Shown one piece after another: positions 1 through 8,320 of a stretch of 64,000 nucleotides of DNA. Positions within the stretch are counted from its first letter, which is position 1. Each line of letters opens with the position of its first letter. This DNA is from Enterobacter cloacae complex sp. ECNIH7 (lineage in GTDB: Bacteria > Pseudomonadota > Gammaproteobacteria > Enterobacterales > Enterobacteriaceae). The DNA lies in contig NZ_CP017990.1 of NCBI RefSeq assembly GCF_002208095.1, positions 3,100,001 to 3,164,000 of the forward strand. The letters are read 5' to 3'. The notes below the pieces were generated by a model, which did not search any database, was not told the DNA's origin, and was given only the letters and a program-made list of their open reading frames with translations. The position numbers were made by a program, and so were the translations under genes.

Positions 1-53
1 TGACTGCCATCAGCCTTACGAACGAGCAGGCCCGCCCGTGATGGCTTAATCAT
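1..53 (-). CDS. DUF2635 small phage protein, 5' part only
   Basis: The reading frame starts at ATG and gives MIKPSRAGLLVRKADGS before the window edge cuts it. This resembles the start of the short DUF2635 proteins that lie between gp37 and the tail sheath gene in Mu-like phages. The start codon overlaps the end of the upstream gp37-like gene by 8 nt, as is usual in this tightly packed late operon. Function is unknown in the family; only 17 residues are visible, so the assignment rests largely on position. Confidence 0.55.
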   Translation of the reverse strand, partial: MIKPSRAGLLVRKADGS

Positions 54-669
54 TTTCTTTGTCATCAGTCTGTCCTTCTCTTACGTTTATGATTTGCGGC
101 TCATCGCTTACCGGCTGTCCGTTCACCACAATGGTTGCCCCCAGTCGCAGGAATTCCGGCAACGTGGACAGGTCTATCTCATCATCAAGACGGAATTCCT
201 GTTCCCATGTAACGGCCCACATGGTGATCCCGAGATTGTCCAGGCCACCCGACCAGAGGTTTTCAGCGGCGATGTTCTCAGCCATACGCTCAGCCTTCAT
301 GCCCGCAGCCGCTTCACGACAACTGATACGACGGGCAAGGCGTCCGGCAATAACCTCACAGCGGGCATCGCGCGGGTATCCCCAGAAATCAGCCATCATG
401 ATGTAGGCCGCCCAGGTCACAAGGCCGGTCATGCCGCGACGGTTCTGGATATTCCTGACCCGTAAGGCCGCAATACGGATACTGCCGCCGCGCCCGGACA
501 TATAGCTTTTGACCTGATCCGGGGTGTTAAACTGACCGATGTGACGCTCCACCTTTTCAACCCGGTCAGGTTGCTTTTCACCCTCCAGTTCAGCTTTCAG
601 CCAGTTAACAATATTCTCGGCGGCACTGACCGTACTGCCCAGGGTGACGAACGCCGGACGTTCATTCAT
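46..669 (-). CDS. Mu gp37-like phage protein
   Basis: A 207-residue protein of the Mu-like gp37 type found in the connector/tail region of Mu and FluMu relatives. It starts 4 nt inside the end of the G gene, suggesting translational coupling. There is no signal peptide or membrane segment; the C-terminus is acidic. The likely role is in the head-tail joining region, inferred from its position between G and the DUF2635/tail sheath genes. The biochemical role of the family is not established. Confidence 0.65.
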   Translation of the reverse strand: MNERPAFVTLGSTVSAAENIVNWLKAELEGEKQPDRVEKVERHIGQFNTPDQVKSYMSGRGGSIRIAALRVRNIQNRRGMTGLVTWAAYIMMADFWGYPRDARCEVIAGRLARRISCREAAAGMKAERMAENIAAENLWSGGLDNLGITMWAVTWEQEFRLDDEIDLSTLPEFLRLGATIVVNGQPVSDEPQIINVREGQTDDKEND

Positions 670-1211
670 TGCAGAACCTCATTCCAGAAATCCCCGATGA
701 CGTGCAGCAGTTCCTGACTGTTCCCGGAGGACAGGCCGAGGAACTCACGCTGCGGGATGTTCAACATACGTTTATGCGCCCCCACGGTTTGCCATACCCC
801 GTGTTTAAGCGCCCGACCAAATGCCTGTGAGATGAGTCGCTTATGGGCTGACACAGACACCGAGCCGGAAAACCCCTCGTTGTGCGTCCGGCCATAATCA
901 AGTGGCGTACCCACTCGAACGACAGATCCGCTGACCAAATACTGGATACTGTCGAGCAGATCGCCGTTGCCCTGTAACAGACTCTGGTTGCTGTGTCGGG
1001 TTTTCGCGTAGCTGTCAGACCAGTCCTGCCACTTCTCACCGGCAGGGCTGGATTTCTCGCTGGAGATGCGCCGGCGGGTCTGTGACTCCACCACAGCGCC
1101 AATACTCTCCAGTAGCTCCTGTTGCAGCGACTGGTCAGCCAGTCGCTCAATCGCACGGCGAATGTCCTGAAACTTCTGGTCTCCTCTGACCTCGACAGTA
1201 ATTCCCATCAC
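666..1211 (-). CDS. G: Virion morphogenesis / tail completion protein (Mu G type)
   Basis: A 181-residue protein of the phage virion morphogenesis family (Mu gpG / phage tail completion type), involved in joining heads to tails. The pattern GEKWQDWSDSYAKTR, followed by LLQGNGDLLDSI and a later VGTPLDYGRTHNEG, is characteristic of the family. In Mu, G lies between F and I; here it lies after gp36, as in some FluMu-like relatives. It overlaps gp36 and the gp37-like gene by 4 nt each, so it is a normal member of the late operon. Confidence 0.8.
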   Translation of the reverse strand: MMGITVEVRGDQKFQDIRRAIERLADQSLQQELLESIGAVVESQTRRRISSEKSSPAGEKWQDWSDSYAKTRHSNQSLLQGNGDLLDSIQYLVSGSVVRVGTPLDYGRTHNEGFSGSVSVSAHKRLISQAFGRALKHGVWQTVGAHKRMLNIPQREFLGLSSGNSQELLHVIGDFWNEVLQ

Positions 1212-1648
1212 AGCACCCCTTTCAGGTTGTTACGGGTGAACAGACGACGGTTTTCACTGACGATGATCAGCTTTCCGGTGTCGGTCTCAGGGACCGGGGT
1301 GTCAGACGGCACACCGAGGTCACGGGTGCCGTTGGCGATTTCACGCAGGGTGCGGAGGGCTTCGTCGTAACGCTTCTGGATTTCATCGGTGATCTGATGG
1401 TCCCGTTCAGACAGCCAGTAGAACGCGATGGAAACTGCCGCCCGGCGCAACGGACTCGGCAGGCTCGGAAGGTTCAGCGGCAACTGATAACGCTTTGCCA
1501 GAAAGGAATTAATTTCTGCATCAGTGTCATCAATCGCACGCTGGATCTTTTCTTCATCGAGCTGCTGCGTCTCTTTGTTGATTGCCATGTTCCAGACGCG
1601 GTCACCATCGGTTGCCAGCAGGTCCTCACGCGTTACGTAGATGCCCAT
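1208..1648 (-). CDS. DUF1320 protein (Mu gp36)
   Basis: A 146-residue DUF1320 protein, the family of Mu gp36. The start MGIYVTREDLL, the middle ID-DTDAEINSFLAKRYQLPL and the following alpha-helical stretch are typical of the family, which resembles head-tail connector proteins of other phages. It begins at the last base of the HI1506-like gene and overlaps G by 4 nt. The connector role is inferred from fold families and position, not from a motif. Confidence 0.8.
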   Translation of the reverse strand: MGIYVTREDLLATDGDRVWNMAINKETQQLDEEKIQRAIDDTDAEINSFLAKRYQLPLNLPSLPSPLRRAAVSIAFYWLSERDHQITDEIQKRYDEALRTLREIANGTRDLGVPSDTPVPETDTGKLIIVSENRRLFTRNNLKGVL

Positions 1649-2241
1649 TATTTGCTCTCCACGTCGGCTTCAGTCCCGGCAACGGTCGCCAGTTCGGTCA
1701 CAATCAGCATCTTTTCCGCTTTCAAACGCAGGGCTGTGTCGGTACTGATCACGCACCCCTGCAGCGGCTTACCACCGGCATCTTCCAGAATCTGTTCATC
1801 CGGGTTATCGCTGACAAACACATGCACCGTATCGTGCGGCCAGAATCGGCCAGCCCGGTGAAAACCGTTTTCCGGAATGGCGCGGACCTCCAGCACCACG
1901 ACATTTTCAGCAATGCGAACAGCCTCTGAATGGTCATGTGTCAGCGTCTCCTGCCAGAGATGTTTTCTCAGGTCGTCACCCGTGTTCTCACCCGGTATGG
2001 TGACAAGACTGACTGTGGCCGGGATAACCGTTATTCCATTGTCACCGGATACAGGTTCCGGGTCAGATGCGACATCTGAAGCTGCAACCGCCGGTTGTGA
2101 TGCCTGACTGTCATCAGTAATAACTGGTGCCACCGGTGCCGGTTTCGTCGGGACAGGCGTATCCTTCGTTGCTTTGTCGTCTTTCTTTTCCGAAGTGGTT
2201 CCGGTCTTACCAGCGGCTGACTTATTAACTTTTCCACTCAC
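1648..2241 (-). CDS. HI1506-related phage protein (gp35 position)
   Basis: A 197-residue protein with two parts. Residues 1 to about 85 are low complexity, rich in Lys, Thr, Pro, Ala and Asp and probably disordered. The rest is a compact domain containing ENGFHRAGRFWPHD, which resembles HI1506-type proteins of FluMu that occupy the gp35 slot after the major capsid gene. A decoration or head-joining role is possible but unproven. It follows two stem-loops placed after the capsid gene and may therefore be expressed less than the capsid. Confidence 0.65.
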   Translation of the reverse strand: MSGKVNKSAAGKTGTTSEKKDDKATKDTPVPTKPAPVAPVITDDSQASQPAVAASDVASDPEPVSGDNGITVIPATVSLVTIPGENTGDDLRKHLWQETLTHDHSEAVRIAENVVVLEVRAIPENGFHRAGRFWPHDTVHVFVSDNPDEQILEDAGGKPLQGCVISTDTALRLKAEKMLIVTELATVAGTEADVESK

Positions 2242-2267
2242 TTTTTAAACCTCATTCAGGTTGGGTT

Positions 2268-2321
2268 TAAAGGAGGGTTAACCCCTCCTTAATCCGGCAT
2301 TACGTGATTTTTTACGTAATG
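2268..2321 (-). terminator. Two stem-loops after the capsid gene (likely attenuator)
   Basis: Two perfect inverted repeats lie back to back just downstream of the capsid gene: CATTACGT/ACGTAATG (2298-2321, 8-nt loop) and AAGGAGGG/CCCTCCTT (2270-2290, 5-nt loop). Neither has a strong uridine run in the minus-strand direction, so they look like a partial terminator or an RNA-stabilising structure that lets capsid mRNA exceed downstream mRNA. The function is inferred. Confidence 0.5.
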
Positions 2322-2324
2322 ACG

Positions 2325-3218
2325 TCATGCTTTGACGTAAGGTGAGACCAGCAGATCAACATCCTTGTAATAGATGTTTGAACCGCCACCATCAGCCGTA
2401 ACCGCTTCAATCAGCGCTTTGGCCGCACCACGGTTATTCTTACCGACGACCAGCAATGTCGGATTCATGCCCAGTGGTTCGCCGTTAGAGTCCGTGATAC
2501 CCATCATTGCGGAGACAGCGGCTTCATAGTTCGCTTTGTTCAGTGCGGCTTTTGACCCCACACAGGTCTGCCAGAAACCAAAGCCAACGTTGCTGCGGCC
2601 ATCGGTCCCGTAGGCGAATTCGTTCTGAAGGAAAACACGCTCACTGGTGAGATCATCAAGGGCGATGAAGTTAAACGGACGGCGTTCCTGGTAAATGATG
2701 GGCAGCAGCGCATGCGTCGCATCAATCAGAAACCACGGCTCACCCGTATCGGTCGCCGGGTCGCCCACAACGTTCGATTTGGTGGATGTACCAACAGGAT
2801 GATCGGTATCAAAGAAATACTGACCGTCCCAGCACAGCGTATCGAAGCCTTTGCACAGCAACTCAAACGACAGTTTGTCCGGGAAAATCGTGGTGTCGCG
2901 GCCAAGCTGCTCAGCAATCACGGAATACTGACCAATCTGATCGTCCTCGATTTTTTCGCGCTTGACCTTGACCGAGTTTTCCCAGGTCTTGTTGGTAATG
3001 ACATACCCGGCCTGAGCCAGCTCTTTTAGTTGACGCGCCCCGATCCATTCTTTGATGGTCGGAAAGTCTTCAACCCAGCCATAAGTGTTAGACGCGCCGG
3101 AACTGGGGATGACTGTGGCGATGGATCGATACTGCGGATTGACCCGACCAACACCTTTGGTAAAGGCGGCGCTCAGTGCGGTGGTCAGGGCATGCAATAC
3201 TTCTGCGGATACCTGCAT
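2325..3218 (-). CDS. T: Major capsid protein (Mu gpT)
   Basis: A 297-residue Mu-like major head subunit, which forms the HK97-fold icosahedral shell. The family pattern is visible as VEDFPTIKEWIGARQLKEL near the N-terminus and FELLCKGFDTLCWDGQYFFD in the middle. Length is close to Mu gpT (about 305). It lies three bases after the protease/scaffold gene and is followed by two stem-loops, as expected for the most abundant structural protein. Confidence 0.9.
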   Translation of the reverse strand: MQVSAEVLHALTTALSAAFTKGVGRVNPQYRSIATVIPSSGASNTYGWVEDFPTIKEWIGARQLKELAQAGYVITNKTWENSVKVKREKIEDDQIGQYSVIAEQLGRDTTIFPDKLSFELLCKGFDTLCWDGQYFFDTDHPVGTSTKSNVVGDPATDTGEPWFLIDATHALLPIIYQERRPFNFIALDDLTSERVFLQNEFAYGTDGRSNVGFGFWQTCVGSKAALNKANYEAAVSAMMGITDSNGEPLGMNPTLLVVGKNNRGAAKALIEAVTADGGGSNIYYKDVDLLVSPYVKA

Positions 3219-3221
3219 GAG

Positions 3222-3716
3222 TTATTTCTCCTGCTTACGAACGGAAAGGAATTCTTCTTCGCTGATGCCCATATGGCGACACATCGCGAGGTCTTCGTCA
3301 GAAAGCGAGCCGTGACCTTCGGTGCTTTCTTTTTTGGTCGTCGTGGTCTTGCTGACAATGACCGGGGCCGCTTTCACGAATTCAGCAAAATACTTGCGGC
3401 CTTCTTCAGAGCGGCAGGTGGCGAGATACATTTCGCGGTTGGCCGGTGCGACTTTCCCCGCCTCGATGGCGCTGTCCACCAGTGCTTCTGATTCTTTGAT
3501 GGCAATATCATTGAGTTTGCTTTCAGCGCTTTCCGCACGGTTAAGTGCTAACTGGTGAGTCTCAACCGGAATGAACTTCGTCAGGTCGGGATTCTCAGCA
3601 CGGTTAAGCGCCACCTGCTCGGCGGTCTTAATCTGCTGAATGGCTTTTACTGCGTCGTCTGCTGTGGCAGTGGCCGCGAGGCCAAGCACTGTCACAATCT
3701 GGACAGGTACGGTCAT
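3222..3716 (-). CDS. Z: Nested scaffold protein (Mu Z type), internal in-frame start
   Basis: Within gene I an in-frame ATG at residue 155 (MTVPVQIVTVL) is preceded by GAGGA with a 7-nt spacer, a good ribosome-binding site. It yields a 164-residue product consisting only of the helical scaffold part. In Mu the scaffold Z is known to be made from the 3' part of gene I in the same frame, so this arrangement is expected; here the site can be seen directly. Confidence 0.75.
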   Translation of the reverse strand: MTVPVQIVTVLGLAATATADDAVKAIQQIKTAEQVALNRAENPDLTKFIPVETHQLALNRAESAESKLNDIAIKESEALVDSAIEAGKVAPANREMYLATCRSEEGRKYFAEFVKAAPVIVSKTTTTKKESTEGHGSLSDEDLAMCRHMGISEEEFLSVRKQEK

Positions 3717-4178
3717 CGTGTTTTCCTCGGAGTTGAGTGCGGGTAAATCAAGGTTGGGTTTGTTGGTCAGCGCGGCGCTGGACAGGCGGGTAACCTGACC
3801 ATCCGCTGTGAACCGAAAGGCCGGACTGTAATAGCGGTACTTCTTGCCGCGCAGCTGCGCCACGCCGTCATCAGTCCATTCAACGTGCGCCTCCACCACG
3901 CCATCACTGACGCGATAGCCGTCAATCCAGCCATAAGCCGGGGCTTCATCGCCTTTCGGGCCTTTCAGTTCGGTGGAGTGCTCGATATCAAAGGGGAGCT
4001 TTGGATAAGCCATCGAGGCACGAATGATGGCTTCAGGATTGTTGTTCACCCACGAACGCCCATCACGCCCTGTAAAGGTTCCCGCCGGTATCATCGGCAG
4101 CCATTCCGGCAATGCATCATCGGTAAGGTCAGGAAGCTGAAAGCAGAGCGCCAGCAGTTCCGTATTGTTCGGGTTCAT
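3222..4178 (-). CDS. I: Head maturation protease with scaffold domain (Mu gpI)
   Basis: A 318-residue Mu I-type protein. Residues 1 to about 150 form the protease domain (Mu-like protease family), with DIEHSTELKG, YRYYSPAFRF and VTRLSSAALTNKPNL conserved. Residues 155-318 form an Ala/Glu/Lys-rich helical scaffold region ending in a short acidic tail. During assembly such proteins cleave the scaffold and mature the prohead. A second start inside the gene produces the scaffold alone. The gene is preceded by a 209-bp spacer, the largest in the late region, consistent with a promoter at the Mu PI position. Confidence 0.87.
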   Translation of the reverse strand: MNPNNTELLALCFQLPDLTDDALPEWLPMIPAGTFTGRDGRSWVNNNPEAIIRASMAYPKLPFDIEHSTELKGPKGDEAPAYGWIDGYRVSDGVVEAHVEWTDDGVAQLRGKKYRYYSPAFRFTADGQVTRLSSAALTNKPNLDLPALNSEENTMTVPVQIVTVLGLAATATADDAVKAIQQIKTAEQVALNRAENPDLTKFIPVETHQLALNRAESAESKLNDIAIKESEALVDSAIEAGKVAPANREMYLATCRSEEGRKYFAEFVKAAPVIVSKTTTTKKESTEGHGSLSDEDLAMCRHMGISEEEFLSVRKQEK

Positions 4179-4387
4179 GGTGTTGTCCGGTCACGTTGTT
4201 TACTTCCGGACAGTGTGGGGGGAAACGGGGACTCAGGTGGATTAACCGGCTTCACTGTAAACGCGGCATGAAACCGCGTTTAAAACACGTTTAAAAACGC
4301 TGTGGCGCGTTTAACGATTTTTTCACGTGTCATCATGACGTTATAATCGTTAATGCCGCCACGCGCGTTGTGGGATGGTTTTTATCT
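4179..4387 (-). promoter_or_regulatory. Spacer upstream of I; candidate late promoter region
   Basis: A 209-bp non-coding gap in an otherwise overlapping operon. It holds an 8-bp perfect stem (AAACGCGG/CCGCGTTT, 4259-4281), a 21-nt block (4239-4259) that recurs upstream of the lysozyme gene with one mismatch, and TCAT-GACGTT-ATAA (4333-4346), which matches 7 of 8 defined bases of the Mu C-protein dyad TTAT-N6-ATAA. Position matches the Mu PI promoter. No convincing -10 was chosen. Confidence 0.45.
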
Positions 4388-5176
4388 TTATGGCGAATGA
4401 CTGTCAAACGCTTCCTGTTTTCTGCGTAGCTGTTCATCCAGCTCGCGACTGCGGGAGATTCCGGGGTTGTACGCCCAGCCGGGATCAATCCCCTCCGGAA
4501 TGGTCTCTTCTTCGCCAGTGCGTTTGTTAACCCACCTGACCGTGCGGACTTCAGGGGCTTCCGTGTTGATAGTGCCGTTGGCCTTCATCTGCTCATACTC
4601 ATACCGGCTGATTTGCCGCGTACCGCATTTGCAGCCCCAGCCGTTCGGCCCCATGTGTGTTCGCCAGAACGGATGATCCACCGGCAGGCAGACATCCTTC
4701 CAGCGAAGATGCTCTGCACGGTGCTCACGTGAGGGGCCGACGGTGTAGACAAGATAAGGCATTGCCCGTTGGGTCCGTTCAATACGCTGCCATTGTCCCG
4801 CCGCGCGGGCTGTCCGCATATTGGTGTCGTAGATAACGCGCATCCGGCGGTCACTGCCGAGCTGAACAGTACGGGTTTCACCGGTCAGTGGGTCATCCAT
4901 CAGTTGCTGTCCCCACCATCCACGTTTGACGAGCAGAGGTTTAAGAACTTCGCGAAACTGCTCAAAGGTCTGGCCGCTCTCCAGCGCGTCCTCCACGAGC
5001 TGACGGACATCCGCCAGCAAATCAAGCTGCGTCATTTTCGCCACAGTAAAGCCGATGCTGTGTTCTTCCATCCAGACATCACGATAATCAAATCCCGGCT
5101 TCAGCTTTTTCGCCTTCAGCCAGGTCAGTGCTTCCTGGGGAATAATGTTGTATTTATCGCTGACCGGCTTAGCCAT
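4388..5176 (-). CDS. F: Minor head protein (Mu gpF-like)
   Basis: A 262-residue phage head morphogenesis protein related to Mu gpF and the SPP1 gp7 family. The conserved C-terminal block is clear: HLRWKDVCLPVDHPFW, then THMGPNGWGCKCGTRQIS. It overlaps the portal gene by 8 nt, the usual F-after-portal order. It is much shorter than Mu gpF, lacking the long C-terminal extension, yet ends with a normal stop and no frameshift is evident; short forms exist in other Mu-like phages. G does not follow it here. Confidence 0.82.
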   Translation of the reverse strand: MAKPVSDKYNIIPQEALTWLKAKKLKPGFDYRDVWMEEHSIGFTVAKMTQLDLLADVRQLVEDALESGQTFEQFREVLKPLLVKRGWWGQQLMDDPLTGETRTVQLGSDRRMRVIYDTNMRTARAAGQWQRIERTQRAMPYLVYTVGPSREHRAEHLRWKDVCLPVDHPFWRTHMGPNGWGCKCGTRQISRYEYEQMKANGTINTEAPEVRTVRWVNKRTGEEETIPEGIDPGWAYNPGISRSRELDEQLRRKQEAFDSHSP

Positions 5177-6737
5177 CGTTTACATCTCCCAGCGTTCGGG
5201 CTTTAAAACAGAGCATCGCCAGCTGCGTCGCAAACTCATCAGCATCAAGTTCTTTCTGAAGCGCCGGCAGGCCAGCAAGAAAGGATTCAAAACTGTCAGA
5301 GTTCTTTGCCAGCTCAAGCACCGGACTGGTGAACGCATCGCCGGTACGCTGCCAGTCTTTCATGGCGTCATCCACCATCATATCAAGGGCGTCAGGCTGG
5401 CTGCGGTTAAGTGCAGTCTGCTCACGGTTCATGGCCGGTAGTGGGTTAGCCATTTGCGCCGTTGGTGTCAGAATTTTTGCGCCTTTCTCAGGTTCAGACA
5501 GCCCGAATTTGTCACGGATCTCTGACATCTGAACTTCCATACCCCGGTCAATCAGTGGCGACAGTGCATCCACCAGTACCTTAAGGTCTTCCGGTTTGCT
5601 GATGCGCAGAACGACGCGGGGGTAATGCTCCTGTGGCCCGTAATTCATATCCACATAGGGACGGACAAGGAATTCAGACAGCGTGTTGGATAACTGCCAG
5701 GCATCCCATTTGGCGATGTCCATACGCACACCATTGTGGACTTCCGCCTGAGCACGTGAACTGCCGTCATCGGTGGTCATGGTCTGCCCCAGTACGGCCT
5801 TACTAATCTGCGCGTCACACCATTCGGCCATCTCTTTAAAGAGAGTGCCACCGCTGTTACGGCTCGCCGCTTCCTGCATCTCCAGTTTCATCGAATCGGG
5901 GATTGCGCAGCCGGCATCTGATGCCAGTGATGCAATCGCATCCAGCAATGTCTGGATTTGTTCCGGGCTGGCATTGTTGCCGTATTTACCCACCACAATC
6001 GGGATACCAAATTTTTCAGCAAACGCCCACCAATCCCGGACGGTGTAGGACTTGAGCATATACATAACGGCCACCAGACGCGCCAGACCGTTACGCAAGG
6101 GCAGACCAGATTTCAGGCGGGGTTTATGGACGATAAATTTCCCCGGTGACAATGGTTCACCATCAATGGGGTTCCTGTCCGTCAGTAGCCTGAAATCACG
6201 CAGAGTTTCCCGGTCAGGTTTCAGGAAGCGCGGATCAACCCATTCATAATCGCGGGGTTTCCAGAGTGTGGTGCTGGTATTCCAGAGGATTTCGCAGACG
6301 CCAACCCCTTTACCAAGCCCGTCCAGCAGATCGAACAGCAGTTCAGGAACCTGCGGTTGCGCCATGAGATTACGGATATCATCTGCGATTTCCACATCAC
6401 GAGGGGAATCGCTCCCGGCTTCCACCGAAGGTTCAATCCCGGAAACCGTCAGCTTGCGGGTACGTAAAACGCTGGCGTAGTGGAGGTCACGCTCCTCCAG
6501 TTCTTCCGCCATGATGAAGAAATCACGCGCATGACCATCGGCTGCATTACGTAAGATCCCAGCAAGCCTGCCGGGACTCAGCGTACTGGCAACGCTGATG
6601 CCTGCCGAGGGGGAACGTACACTCATTACCGCCGCTGCGGATTGCGTCTGCTTCAGCTCGTCCTTGTTCACGGTGACAACTTCCCCCGTGGCAGGACTGA
6701 ACAGCCGGCGAACGGCTCCGGTTAGTTGTTTAAACAT
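5169..6737 (-). CDS. Portal protein, DUF935 (Mu gp29)
   Basis: A 522-residue DUF935 protein, the portal family of Mu-like phages, which forms the dodecameric channel for DNA entry at one head vertex. Family blocks seen include GVCEILWNTSTTLWKPRDYEWVDPRF, here at residues about 145-175, and GLARLVAVMYMLKSYTVRDWW. Length matches Mu gp29 (about 512). The start codon overlaps the terminase stop by one base (TGATG) and the end overlaps F by 8 nt. Confidence 0.9.
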   Translation of the reverse strand: MFKQLTGAVRRLFSPATGEVVTVNKDELKQTQSAAAVMSVRSPSAGISVASTLSPGRLAGILRNAADGHARDFFIMAEELEERDLHYASVLRTRKLTVSGIEPSVEAGSDSPRDVEIADDIRNLMAQPQVPELLFDLLDGLGKGVGVCEILWNTSTTLWKPRDYEWVDPRFLKPDRETLRDFRLLTDRNPIDGEPLSPGKFIVHKPRLKSGLPLRNGLARLVAVMYMLKSYTVRDWWAFAEKFGIPIVVGKYGNNASPEQIQTLLDAIASLASDAGCAIPDSMKLEMQEAASRNSGGTLFKEMAEWCDAQISKAVLGQTMTTDDGSSRAQAEVHNGVRMDIAKWDAWQLSNTLSEFLVRPYVDMNYGPQEHYPRVVLRISKPEDLKVLVDALSPLIDRGMEVQMSEIRDKFGLSEPEKGAKILTPTAQMANPLPAMNREQTALNRSQPDALDMMVDDAMKDWQRTGDAFTSPVLELAKNSDSFESFLAGLPALQKELDADEFATQLAMLCFKARTLGDVNDG

Positions 6738-8320
6738 CAGAGTAATCCCCGCTGATTTTTAAGACCCCGTGTGATGCGGACCTGACGGTGTTCATTACGC
6801 TCATCGGGTCGGGAAGGTTTCTTTAACTTGTGGACTTCATAACGCCGGCAGTCCTCGCGACTGGCGAGGAAACCGAGAAAAATAGCGATAGCGGAGTCAC
6901 CGTGACGCTTGCGGCCATCGGTGCCGGTAGTGCGTGCATCATCAATGCCAGGTACGCCGCGATAAAGCTGAATAGCGCCGAGATCGGTGATCACATCTTC
7001 ATGCTTTGGCAGTACCAGTTCATTGTCTTCGAATGCCGCACGGAACCGGGGCATGTTTTCCCGGTAATATTTGACGGAAAGCTGCACCTGCTCAACTTCA
7101 TCACCGTATTTTTCCGCCGCCTGTTCTGCCAGATACTGACCGTTACCCCGTGCATCGAGCTTGATGCCGTCGCGGCGGGGAAGACGATCACAGATATAAA
7201 ACAGCGCCTGTTCCTGCTGTTTAAATGGCACATTGCTGAGTTCCACCAGGAACGGGACGTTGCGCGTCGTGTCATCGTTGACTGTCACAGGCGCAAACAC
7301 GGTCAGGTCACCGTTACGCGCAAAGTCCTCCCCCAGACAGTGGCGCAGGTTCTGCGGCAGTTTCTCCAGTTCGGGAAGTACGACCGTCTCCAGCCATTCC
7401 TGCATGTCCACACGGCGCAGTCCGTCCGGCATCGCGTTAAAATCAGCCGTACCGGTGAAGCGCAGGACAACGGTCGGACCTCTGGCCGCGCGTTCGCGCA
7501 GGGAACGTGCGATATAGACGCCACCGCCGTTCTTCGGCTCGCAGTAGTATTCCTCGCGGGCATCTTCCTCTGTGGCCGTGTCGCTCAGCAGGTTAGTCAG
7601 CCATTCCGCTTCGGCCTCCACAGACCAGACTTTTTTTGTGACCTGACAGATGCGCTGATACAGCCCCTCAGCAATGGCCGTTTCAATATCAACGTGATGG
7701 ACAGAGTAGCGTTTTTTCCCGGCCCGGCTGTCGGTGATGATGGTGTTAAACAGATTATCAATACCGTTGTGGGTGGAGATTAGGCGAACATTATTCCCCC
7801 ACATTGTCAGCGCCAGTGCTGCCTTGAGTACCGCTGCAAGGTCAGCCTGGAATGCGGCCTCATCAATGATGACGTTACCCTGCATACCACGCAGGTTCGA
7901 CGGGTTAGACGACAGCGCCTTGATTTTATAGCCACTGGCGAACTGGATGACATAGACCAGGATATCTTTGTCTTCATCCTTCAGCACTTCTTCACCAATG
8001 CCGGACGCGGCGCGGTCATAGGCTTTCGCCCACATGGCACAGGCATCAATAAACTCACGGGCCATGTCTTTCGTCGTACCGACGTAGAACGTGTCGCACC
8101 CGCCGGCCTCCACCGACATTGAGCCGTTCAAGGCCGCGTCAGCCGCTTCCGCCCATGTCAGACCGGTACGACGCGACTTCTCAGCAATCTTCAGTTGAGA
8201 GGAGTCAGCAATCCACCGTTTCTGGTAGGGAAGCAGTAGCTGGCTTTTGTCGAACTCGCCCGACAGGATAGCCGCAGCGGACTGACTGGTGAGTGTTCTG
8301 TCCGGCGTCATCGTCGTCAT
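6737..8320 (-). CDS. Terminase large subunit (Mu gp28)
   Basis: A 527-residue terminase ATPase-nuclease that packages DNA into proheads. The Walker A variant EKSRRTGLTWA lies at about residue 48, and the Walker B motif NVIIDEAAF at about residue 150. The nuclease half contains GEDFARNGDLTV and a late TGTDGRKRHGDSAIA, carrying the acidic residues of an RNase H-like fold. It overlaps the small subunit by 4 nt and the portal by one base. Mu-type enzymes package by headful starting in host DNA beyond the left end. Confidence 0.9.
   Translation of the reverse strand: MTTMTPDRTLTSQSAAAILSGEFDKSQLLLPYQKRWIADSSQLKIAEKSRRTGLTWAEAADAALNGSMSVEAGGCDTFYVGTTKDMAREFIDACAMWAKAYDRAASGIGEEVLKDEDKDILVYVIQFASGYKIKALSSNPSNLRGMQGNVIIDEAAFQADLAAVLKAALALTMWGNNVRLISTHNGIDNLFNTIITDSRAGKKRYSVHHVDIETAIAEGLYQRICQVTKKVWSVEAEAEWLTNLLSDTATEEDAREEYYCEPKNGGGVYIARSLRERAARGPTVVLRFTGTADFNAMPDGLRRVDMQEWLETVVLPELEKLPQNLRHCLGEDFARNGDLTVFAPVTVNDDTTRNVPFLVELSNVPFKQQEQALFYICDRLPRRDGIKLDARGNGQYLAEQAAEKYGDEVEQVQLSVKYYRENMPRFRAAFEDNELVLPKHEDVITDLGAIQLYRGVPGIDDARTTGTDGRKRHGDSAIAIFLGFLASREDCRRYEVHKLKKPSRPDERNEHRQVRITRGLKNQRGLL

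Noticed and set aside
4259..4300. GTTTAAA-containing repeats considered as a CRISPR-like or short repeat array
   Set aside because: Only two or three imperfect copies with irregular spacing; one is explained by a simple hairpin. No CRISPR array was seen anywhere in the window.
4388..5176. Gene F considered as a frameshift-truncated pseudogene
   Set aside because: No continuation of the Mu gpF C-terminus was found in other frames of the downstream gap, and similar short forms are known, so it is kept as intact.
6830..7783. 317-codon open frame on the plus strand
   Set aside because: It mirrors the terminase gene; the product has no recognisable domain and would oppose the whole late operon.
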